Shown here: positions 13,088 through 20,440 of the stretch, piece by piece
Layout of the letters: each line of letters starts with the position of its first letter
How positions within the stretch are numbered: the stretch's first letter is position 1
NCBI GenBank assembly: GCA_947631455.1
Contig: CANRLH010000003.1
Coordinates: forward strand, 1 to 64,000
Direction of reading: 5' to 3'
From: an uncultured Clostridia bacterium
GTDB taxonomy: Bacteria; Bacillota; Clostridia; Oscillospirales; Ruminococcaceae
Length of the DNA: 64,000 nt
Position numbers and translations under genes: made by a program
Notes under the pieces: generated by a model
The model's database searches: none
The model's input: only the letters and a program-made list of their open reading frames with translations
What the model was told of the DNA's origin: nothing

Positions 13088-14002
13088 AAATGTAGTTATA
13101 ATTTTTCGTGAAGATTCCTTTGTCGAATATTCCCACTCGCTGATGTTTCCCGACGTTATGTAATAATCAAGCGTTTTGTCTACCTCGGCATCATCAAACA
13201 CATCCACTATAATGAGCTTTACCTTCATTTTCTCAGGGATTATCGACTTTATGTATACGGATGTCTTCTGACCTACGCTTACGTTATCACGGCTTTCAGC
13301 GAGTCCGGCAAGATTCGGTTTAAGCTCAATAAATATACCATAGCTTTCAATAGAGCGAACTATTCCTCCGACTGTCTGACCGGGCTTAAATAACCTGGCG
13401 TTTTCGTCCCAGGTTCCCAAAAGCTCTTTGTGAGAGAGAAAAATTCTGTCATCCTCCTGAGCTTTAACAACTACCGTTATATCCTGACCGTTATAAAATC
13501 TGTCTTTTGGGTGAGATATTCTGGAAACTGATATTGCGTCTATGGGAATAAGCGAAGCTATTCCGCAGCATATGTCAACAAAGCAGCCAAACTGTTCTAA
13601 GTGTGTGACTCTTGCGGGAATTATGTCACCGGGCATCAGCTTGCTTATATAGTTTTCTCTGGCTTCAAGCTGTGCCTCACGCCTTGAAAGAATTGCGGTG
13701 GTTTCGCCGCCTGTCTCCTCAATTGACAAAACCTTAAAACACACGGGCTTATTCACTCTTGACAACAGAGCGATGTCTCTTGTTGTTCCGTCGTCTATGC
13801 CGATTGCTCCCTCAAATCTGGGTATAACACCTCTACAACAGGGAAGATCAACGATGAGATTGTGGTCTGTATCACAAAGTATAGCTTTAGCCTCTAATAT
13901 CATGCCGTCCTTTTTAGCGTCACTGAGACTGCTAAGGCTTCTTATAGCCTGTTTATTTGAACTCTGTGCAATAAGCTTGCCTTCAGGATAATACTTGTTC
14001 AT
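13085..14002 (-). CDS. S1 RNA-binding domain protein (ribosomal S1-like)
   Basis: Two S1-like repeats (GDIIPARVTHLEQFGCFVDI..., GQTVGGIVRSIESYGIFIELKPNLAGLAE). Confidence 0.85.
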   Translation of the reverse strand: MNKYYPEGKLIAQSSNKQAIRSLSSLSDAKKDGMILEAKAILCDTDHNLIVDLPCCRGVIPRFEGAIGIDDGTTRDIALLSRVNKPVCFKVLSIEETGGETTAILSRREAQLEARENYISKLMPGDIIPARVTHLEQFGCFVDICCGIASLIPIDAISVSRISHPKDRFYNGQDITVVVKAQEDDRIFLSHKELLGTWDENARLFKPGQTVGGIVRSIESYGIFIELKPNLAGLAESRDNVSVGQKTSVYIKSIIPEKMKVKLIIVDVFDDAEVDKTLDYYITSGNISEWEYSTKESSRKIITTF

Positions 14003-14162
14003 TTTTGCCTCCTTAAGTGTCTTTGAATCTCTTTTTAACTATATTCGCAACAAAGGAGGAATATTCTGCCTAAAAAGTATTTGCCTTTTAGCTTTTGATA
14101 TGTTATAATTGAATCCGTAGGTTATTTAGCAAAATAAATATCATCATTTTTTGGAGGATATT

Positions 14163-14339
14163 ATGGATGTCAGACCTAACGATATACTTGTGATGAAGAA
14201 AAAACACCCGTGCGGGGATAATAAAATGCTGGTGTTGCGCTCCGGAATGGATTTTAAGCTGCGCTGTGTCGGCTGTGGAAGAGAATTTATGATCCCCAGA
14301 TCAAAGGCGGAAAAAAATATAAAGAATATACTGCGCTAG
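14163..14339 (+). CDS. DUF951-family small zinc-ribbon-like protein
   Basis: MDVRPNDILVMKKKHPCGDNKMLVLRSGMDFKLRCVGCGREFMIPRSK. Confidence 0.8.
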   Translation: MDVRPNDILVMKKKHPCGDNKMLVLRSGMDFKLRCVGCGREFMIPRSKAEKNIKNILR

Positions 14340-14360
14340 CTTAAGTTAAGGAGATTATTT

Positions 14361-15437
14361 ATGTTTGAAAGGCTCAAAGAGCTCGAGGAAAAGTACGAGC
14401 AGATCAATAACGATTTAATGGACCCTGAAATCATTTCGGATAATAAGCGTTATGCATCATTGATGAAGGAGTATAAAAATCTTACGCCGATAATTGAAAA
14501 GTTTCGTGAGTACAATAAGGCAAAGGACGCTTTTGATGAGGCAAGTGAGCTTTTAGAGGCAGGCGGTCTTGAAAAGGATTTCAAAGAAATGGTCCAGATG
14601 CAGCTTGAGGAATCAAAAGAACAGACGGCAAAGTGTGAGGAAGAGCTTAAAATAATGCTTTTGCCTAAAGATCCCAACGACGATAAGAATGTAATTATTG
14701 AAATTAGAGGCGGAGCAGGCGGAGAGGAAGCGTCTTTATTTGCGAACTCGCTTTATAGAATGTATACTATGTATGCAGATTCAAAGGGATGGAAGCATGA
14801 GGTTATGAACGCCAATGAAACAGAGCTTGGCGGTTATAAGGAAATATCCTTCAGCGTTGAGGGGGAGGGTGCATATTCGCGACTTAAGTACGAGAGCGGT
14901 GTTCACCGTGTTCAGCGTGTGCCTGAAACTGAGTCACAGGGAAGGGTTCACACTTCTACCGTTACGGTAGCGGTTTTGCCTGAGGCGGAAGAGGTCGAGT
15001 TTGAAATAAACGAAGCGACCGATCTTAAAATAGATGTGTTCAGAGCAAGCGGCGCCGGAGGTCAGCATATAAATAAAACTGAGTCTGCGGTGCGTATAAC
15101 TTATCTTCCCACAGGGCTTGTTGTTGAATGTCAGGACGAAAGAAGTCAGTTTAAAAATAAGGAGAGAGCGCTTAAAATCCTTCGCTCTAAGCTATATGAG
15201 GAGCAGCTTCGTGCGCAGGAAAATGAGATCGCAGCCCAGAGAAGATCACAGGTAGGAACGGGTGATAGATCTGAGCGTATACGGACTTACAACTTCCCTG
15301 AGGGTAGAATAAGCGACCACAGAATCGGGCTTACGATATACAGACTTGAGCAGTTTTTGAACGGTAATCTGGATGAGGTTATCGATGCTCTCGCAACGGC
15401 TGATCAGGCGGCAAAGCTGTCGGCTCAGGCAGAGTAA
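14361..15437 (+). CDS. prfA: Peptide chain release factor 1
   Basis: [28 protein letters not shown] (GGQ motif); 358 aa. Confidence 0.96.
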   Translation: MFERLKELEEKYEQINNDLMDPEIISDNKRYASLMKEYKNLTPIIEKFREYNKAKDAFDEASELLEAGGLEKDFKEMVQMQLEESKEQTAKCEEELKIMLLPKDPNDDKNVIIEIRGGAGGEEASLFANSLYRMYTMYADSKGWKHEVMNANETELGGYKEISFSVEGEGAYSRLKYESGVHRVQRVPETESQGRVHTSTVTVAVLPEAEEVEFEINEATDLKIDVFRASGAGGQHINKTESAVRITYLPTGLVVECQDERSQFKNKERALKILRSKLYEEQLRAQENEIAAQRRSQVGTGDRSERIRTYNFPEGRISDHRIGLTIYRLEQFLNGNLDEVIDALATADQAAKLSAQAE

Positions 15438-15450
15438 AGGAGAGCATTTT

Positions 15451-16470
15451 ATGTTTGATACAAAGCTGCTTTGTCCCACGCGTGAAAACATTTCCTATTG
15501 TGCTGAGCTTATAAAAAACGGTGATGTGGTCGGAATGCCTACCGAGACGGTTTACGGGCTTGCGGCGGACGCCTTTAACGAGGCTGCTGTAAAAAAAATC
15601 TTTGAAGCAAAGGGCAGACCTGCTGATAATCCGCTTATTGTCCACATTTCAGATATCAGTATGCTAAAAACTCTTAGCAGCGATGTGCCTTCGCTTGCGT
15701 ATGATCTTGCCTGGCGGTTCTGGCCGGGGCCTCTTACAATGGTACTGCCCAAGGCTGATAAGATCCCTCTTATCACAAGCGGCGGACTTGACACTGTGGG
15801 AATACGAATGCCCAAAAGCACTTTAGCGAGGGAGCTTATAGACGCGTGCGAAGTGCCGCTTGCGGCGCCCTCTGCAAATCTTTCGGGAAGCCCAAGCCCA
15901 ACTTCGGCAATGCACGTTTTTAACGATTTAAACGGTCTTATCCCTGCGATTTTAGACGGCGGTGAGTGTGAGGTCGGCATAGAATCCACGGTTATTTCGT
16001 TTGAGCAAAGCGGTGTGCGTATTTTGCGTCCGGGAATTATCACAAAAGAAGACCTTATGGCGGTATCCAGCACTGTGCTTATTGATGAAGGAGTTTTAAG
16101 CGAGGTAAGTAAAGACCAAAAGGCTGCGTCGCCTGGCATGAAGTATAAGCATTATTCGCCAAAGGCAAGAGTTGTGCTCGTTGACGGATCTTTAGACAAA
16201 TTTTTAGATTACGCAAAATCACACGCCGATGAGAATACCTATCTTATGTGCTTTGACGGTGATGAGATCCCAGATGATTTTAATGCGGTTTTTTATGGAA
16301 AGCATTCTTTCGAGCAGGCAAAGAGACTGTTTAAGGTTTTAAGAGAGCTTGACGACTTAAACGCAAAGACCGTTTTTGCAAGAGTTCCTGAAAAAAGCGG
16401 CGCAGGTCTTGCGGTATATAACAGAATACTTCGTGCGGCTGCGTTTGATATAATAAGGGTTGGTGAATGA
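15451..16470 (+). CDS. L-threonylcarbamoyladenylate synthase (Sua5/YwlC)
   Basis: GDVVGMPTETVYGLAADAF...KGRPADNPLIVH; ATG 15451 with RBS aaaggag is preferred over the longer ORF. Confidence 0.93.
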   Translation: MFDTKLLCPTRENISYCAELIKNGDVVGMPTETVYGLAADAFNEAAVKKIFEAKGRPADNPLIVHISDISMLKTLSSDVPSLAYDLAWRFWPGPLTMVLPKADKIPLITSGGLDTVGIRMPKSTLARELIDACEVPLAAPSANLSGSPSPTSAMHVFNDLNGLIPAILDGGECEVGIESTVISFEQSGVRILRPGIITKEDLMAVSSTVLIDEGVLSEVSKDQKAASPGMKYKHYSPKARVVLVDGSLDKFLDYAKSHADENTYLMCFDGDEIPDDFNAVFYGKHSFEQAKRLFKVLRELDDLNAKTVFARVPEKSGAGLAVYNRILRAAAFDIIRVGE

Positions 16471-17075
16471 TAATGCCTGCTTTAGTCGGACTTACCGGAC
16501 AAAGCGGAGCCGGAAAAAGTACCGTTTCTGATATATGGAGAGATAGCGGAGTAAGCGTTATCGACTGTGACAGGGTCGCAAAAAAGGTTACTGAGGACAA
16601 TAGTGACTGCAATAAGGAGCTTAGTAAGCTTTTCCCTGAGTGCTTTGATGAACGGCTTCACCTTGACAGGCGGAAAATGGCGGACATAGTGTTTTCCGAT
16701 AAGCAAAGGTTAAAGGAACAAAACGACATAATTTTTAAGTATATTACAAAGTGTATAGATGATATTTTAAAAAGCTATGATAAAAGCTTTATCGTGCTTG
16801 ATGCGCCAACGCTTTTTGAAAGCGGCATTTATAAGCGCTGCAGGTTAATTGTCAGCGTTTTGGCTGACGAAGAAAAGAGATTTGAAAGGATCATCGCTCG
16901 TGATAAGATATCTGCGGATAGTGTAAAACTGCGCTTTTCGTCACAACAAGACAACAGTTTTTTTATAAAAAACAGTGATATAATAATTACAAATCACGGC
17001 GATTTTTCTGAGCTTAAAAGTAAGGCTTTGAATGCTCTTGAGCAAATTAAGGAGATAATTTATGGCAAAAGCTAA
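16467..17075 (+). CDS. coaE: Dephospho-CoA kinase
   Basis: LVGLTGQSGAGKSTVSDIWRDSGVSVIDCDRVA. Confidence 0.93.
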   Translation: MIMPALVGLTGQSGAGKSTVSDIWRDSGVSVIDCDRVAKKVTEDNSDCNKELSKLFPECFDERLHLDRRKMADIVFSDKQRLKEQNDIIFKYITKCIDDILKSYDKSFIVLDAPTLFESGIYKRCRLIVSVLADEEKRFERIIARDKISADSVKLRFSSQQDNSFFIKNSDIIITNHGDFSELKSKALNALEQIKEIIYGKS

Positions 17076-17661
17076 GAGAAGAATAAAACCTCTGGGCTGG
17101 CTTGTGATTTTTATACTTACGGCATCTGTTCTGTTTGGAATAATATACTCGGTGGCAAAGTTTATGCCGCTGATTTCTAAGAAGTATTTTTATCAGCGAC
17201 ACTATAAGGAATATGTCGAGAAATACAGTGAAGAATATAACTTAGACCCGCTTTATGTATACACTGTAATAAAGGTGGAAAGCAACTTCAATCCTGATGC
17301 TCAGTCATCAGCGGGAGCGAGTGGGCTAATGCAGATAATGCCAATTTCTTTTGAAGAGGTCAGTGTAAAGCTCGGCGAGCAGGACAGCGTGTCATATGAA
17401 GATATGAAAGACCCCGACTGTAATATAAAATACGGTTGTTTTATTCTTAGACAGCTTTTGGACGAGTTTGGGGATTGGCGTATCGCCTCAGCCGCATTTA
17501 ACGGAGGCATAGGAAACGTACAGTCTTGGCTTAACGATGGGGTTATTTCTTCTGAGAATTTTGACTTAGAGGAAATACCGATCGATGAAACGAGACATTA
17601 CGTCAGAAAAATTGCAAACACCTATGAGTCATACATAAATCTATACGAAGGAGAATACTGA
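17062..17661 (+). CDS. Lytic transglycosylase (SLT domain)
   Basis: LYVYTVIKVESNFNPDAQSSAGASGLMQIMP...AAFNGGIGNVQSWL with N-terminal TM segment. Confidence 0.92.
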   Translation: MAKAKRRIKPLGWLVIFILTASVLFGIIYSVAKFMPLISKKYFYQRHYKEYVEKYSEEYNLDPLYVYTVIKVESNFNPDAQSSAGASGLMQIMPISFEEVSVKLGEQDSVSYEDMKDPDCNIKYGCFILRQLLDEFGDWRIASAAFNGGIGNVQSWLNDGVISSENFDLEEIPIDETRHYVRKIANTYESYINLYEGEY

Positions 17662-17663
17662 AA

Positions 17664-19064
17664 ATGAGTTCAAAAAAAGAAGCAAAGGCTCTTAAGGAGG
17701 AGCTTTTTACGAAGAAAAAGAACGCCTGTCTGGTGCTTTCGGATAAGGATATAAAGGCGGCAGACGATTTTTGCGAGGACTATAAAAAGTTTCTTGATGA
17801 TGCCAAAACAGAGCGTGAAGCTGTAAAGACTGCCGTCTTACTTGCAAAGAAAAACGGATTTAAGGAGTTTAAGTTTTCAAAAAAGCTCAAGCCGGGCGAT
17901 AAGGTATATACTGTAAACCGTGATAAGGCTGTTTTGCTTGCTGTTATCGGAACTGACGATATTTCAGAGGGCGTAAGAATTTCAGCAGCGCATATTGACA
18001 GCCCGAGAGTTGATTTAAAGCAGAATCCTATCTATGAAGACGGTGAGCTTGCGCTGTTTAAAACCCACTACTATGGCGGAATTAAAAAGTATCAGTGGAC
18101 AACTGTTCCGCTTTCGCTTCACGGAGTGGTATTTTTAAAGAGCGGCAAGAAGGTCGAGATCGTTGTAGGTGAAAGCGAGGACGACCCGATTTTTTGCATA
18201 ACCGATCTGCTTCCGCACCTTGCGCAGAGTCAGATGAAGAGAACGCCTCCGGAACTTATTAAAGGTGAAGAACTCAACATTCTTATCGGCTCTCGTCCTT
18301 TCAAGGATGATAAAGAGTCCGAAAAGGTAAAGCTTAACATAATGAAGCTTTTAAACGATAAGTACGGAATTGAGGAGGACGATTTTGTCTCGGCGGAACT
18401 TGAGGCTGTTCCTGCCTACAAGGCTAAAGACCTGGGCTTTGACAGAAGCATGGTAGGAGCTTACGGGCAGGATGACCGTGTATGCGCTTATACGGCTTTA
18501 AAGGCGATACTTGATATTGAAAATCCAAAGAAAACCGCCGTTACCGTGCTTACGGATAAAGAGGAAACGGGAAGTGACGGCAACACCGGTTTAAACAGTG
18601 CATATCTCTCGTATTTTTTAAGCGATCTTGCAGAAAATCTCGGAGGAGTACCAAGGCACGTTATATCGGCGTCTGAGTGTCTGTCAGCAGACGTAAACGC
18701 CGCGGTAGATCCGACATTTCCTGACGTAACTGAGGCTAAAAACGCGTCTAAGATAAACTACGGAGTAGTCGTTACAAAGTTTACAGGCTCAAGAGGAAAA
18801 GCCGGTACAAGCGACGCTTCCGCGGAATACGTTTTCAGAGTAAGAGATCTTCTTGACAAAAACGGAGTTGTATGGCAGACCGGAGAACTTGGCAAGGTCG
18901 ATCTCGGCGGCGGAGGAACGGTCGCACAGTATATAGCAAACCTCAATATAGATGTTATCGACGTAGGCGTACCAATTCTATCAATGCACGCGCCGTTTGA
19001 GGTCGCATCAAAGGTAGACACCTATATGGCATACAGGGCGTTTAAGGTGTTTTTTGAAGATTAA
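17664..19064 (+). CDS. M18-family aminopeptidase
   Basis: RISAAHIDSPRVDLKQNPIYE, GQDDRVCAYTALKAIL, TDKEETGSDG. Confidence 0.92.
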   Translation: MSSKKEAKALKEELFTKKKNACLVLSDKDIKAADDFCEDYKKFLDDAKTEREAVKTAVLLAKKNGFKEFKFSKKLKPGDKVYTVNRDKAVLLAVIGTDDISEGVRISAAHIDSPRVDLKQNPIYEDGELALFKTHYYGGIKKYQWTTVPLSLHGVVFLKSGKKVEIVVGESEDDPIFCITDLLPHLAQSQMKRTPPELIKGEELNILIGSRPFKDDKESEKVKLNIMKLLNDKYGIEEDDFVSAELEAVPAYKAKDLGFDRSMVGAYGQDDRVCAYTALKAILDIENPKKTAVTVLTDKEETGSDGNTGLNSAYLSYFLSDLAENLGGVPRHVISASECLSADVNAAVDPTFPDVTEAKNASKINYGVVVTKFTGSRGKAGTSDASAEYVFRVRDLLDKNGVVWQTGELGKVDLGGGGTVAQYIANLNIDVIDVGVPILSMHAPFEVASKVDTYMAYRAFKVFFED

Positions 19065-19084
19065 CTGAATATTTTTTACACAAA

Positions 19085-19126
19085 GCTGCTGCATATATCC
19101 TTGGGATATGTGCAGTGGCTTTTTTA
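19085..19126 (+). terminator. Rho-independent terminator after the M18 aminopeptidase
   Basis: gctgctgcatatatcc-tt-gggatatgtgcagtggc followed by T6. Confidence 0.75.
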
Positions 19127-19128
19127 TA

Positions 19129-19157
19129 TTGACAATAAATATGTTTACCTATATTAT
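19129..19157 (+). promoter_or_regulatory. Sigma-A promoter of the recombinase gene
   Basis: TTGACA (19129-19134), 17 bp, TATTAT (19152-19157). Confidence 0.7.
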
Positions 19158-19227
19158 GAAATTACAGCAGGCTTTAATAATTTGCATCAAAAGCCTTGCC
19201 AGTAATCCATATATGGGGGAATTTTTA

Positions 19228-20070
19228 ATGTCTGAAATCAAATTAAAACAAAGTCTCGTAAAATCCTTTGAGCAGCATCTTTATGAGGAAGAGAAGAGCA
19301 GTGTGACCATTGACAATTACACCCGTCATGTCAGAGAATTCATTGCTTATGCGGGGGAGGCACCGCTTACTAAGGATCTTACGGTTGAATATAAAAATAC
19401 ACTTATTAATAGTGAAAGGTACGAGATCGGAAGCATAAATACAATACTTGCATCAATTAACAGCTTTTGTCGCTATCTTGGATGTTATGACTGCACGGTA
19501 AAGATTTTAAGAATGCAAAAAAAGACTTACCGCGACGAGGAGAAGGAGCTGACAAAGTCAGAGTACTTGAAATTGTTAAATGCGGCAAATGATCAGCCCC
19601 GACTAAAGCTTATCGTTGAGACAATATGCGCAACGGGAATAAGAGTATCAGAACTAAAATATTTTACGGTAGAATCAATAAAAAGCAACGAAATAGTTGT
19701 CAGCTGTAAAAACAAAACACGAACAATACTTGTACCGGGAAAGCTGAAAAACAAGCTGTTAAAATACATAAAAACTAACGGTATCAAATCCGGAGTGATA
19801 TTTCGTACAAGCCGGGGAAATCCTGTAAACCGCAGCAACATATGGCTGTCAATGAAAAAGCTGTGTAAGGATGCCGGCGTAAATCCATCAAAGGTATTTC
19901 CCCACAATCTGCGCAGACTTTTTGCTCGAACATTTTACGGAATCGAAAGAGATATTGTAAAGCTGGCGGATATTTTAGGGCATAGCAGCATTAACACCAC
20001 AAGAATTTATATTATGACAACGTATACTGAGCATTTAAGACGAATTGAACGTATGGGACTTGTGACGTAA
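19228..20070 (+). CDS. Tyrosine site-specific recombinase (XerC/D-like), candidate invertase
   Basis: SAM-like N-terminal domain; ATGIRVSEL, HNLRRLFARTF, LGHSSINTTRIYI catalytic boxes. ATG 19228 follows gggga. Confidence 0.92.
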   Translation: MSEIKLKQSLVKSFEQHLYEEEKSSVTIDNYTRHVREFIAYAGEAPLTKDLTVEYKNTLINSERYEIGSINTILASINSFCRYLGCYDCTVKILRMQKKTYRDEEKELTKSEYLKLLNAANDQPRLKLIVETICATGIRVSELKYFTVESIKSNEIVVSCKNKTRTILVPGKLKNKLLKYIKTNGIKSGVIFRTSRGNPVNRSNIWLSMKKLCKDAGVNPSKVFPHNLRRLFARTFYGIERDIVKLADILGHSSINTTRIYIMTTYTEHLRRIERMGLVT

Positions 20071-20085
20071 AAAAACAAAAAACGA

Positions 20086-20109
20086 CATTATTTACATAAT
20101 GTCGTGAAG
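20086..20109 (+). repeat. Left inverted repeat of candidate invertible element
   Basis: cattatttacataatgtcgtgaag, the exact reverse complement of 20368-20391. Confidence 0.93.
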
Positions 20110-20139
20110 CACATATTTCTCAACTCTAAATCCTAATAA

Positions 20140-20168
20140 ATTTTATCAAACATTTTAATAAAAGTCAA
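20140..20168 (-). promoter_or_regulatory. Sigma-A-like promoter inside the invertible segment
   Basis: Minus strand TTGACT (20163-20168), 17 bp, TAAAAT (20140-20145); points left in the sequenced orientation. Confidence 0.65.
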
Positions 20169-20298
20169 GTCTTTTTCATTGAAAATTGAGTTAAAATTTT
20201 ATAATCTGTTAAAAAGAACTTTTTCTTGTAAAAATATGCATAACAAATTAGTCCTCATTACATTTTTTTACTATATTTTGTGTGAGGGCTTTGTTCTC

Positions 20299-20330
20299 GT
20301 GTCCGTTATACGGGCACTTTTTTTATTTTT
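20299..20330 (+). terminator. Rho-independent terminator inside the invertible segment
   Basis: GTGTCCGT-tat-ACGGGCAC followed by a T-rich run (tttttttattttttt). Confidence 0.8.
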
Positions 20331-20367
20331 TAAAATACCTATATTAAAATATCGTATTTAAATACAT

Positions 20368-20391
20368 CTTCACGACATTATGTAAATAATG
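20368..20391 (-). repeat. Right inverted repeat of candidate invertible element
   Basis: cttcacgacattatgtaaataatg, the exact reverse complement of 20086-20109. Confidence 0.93.
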
Positions 20392-20440
20392 AATATTTGA
20401 CCTATCTGCACTCTGAATCCAAATTGTTTGTGTAACGTTT

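Larger units (their letters stand above)
20110..20367. promoter_or_regulatory. Candidate invertible promoter/terminator segment (258 bp)
   Basis: Lies between perfect 24-bp inverted repeats, just downstream of a tyrosine recombinase gene and upstream of a long collinear gene array. Confidence 0.8.

Noticed and set aside
13085-14002. Possible full ribosomal protein S1 or IspH-S1 fusion
   Set aside because: Only about 305 aa with roughly two S1-like repeats and no IspH motifs; kept as generic S1-domain protein.
20179-20205. Plus-strand TTGAAA...TATAAT promoter inside the invertible segment
   Set aside because: Spacer is only 15 bp, so it is a weaker candidate than the minus-strand TTGACT-17-TAAAAT; not listed as a feature.
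20179-20361. 60-aa plus-strand ORF inside the invertible segment
   Set aside because: No ribosome site, low-complexity AT-rich composition, and it spans the internal terminator; most likely spurious.
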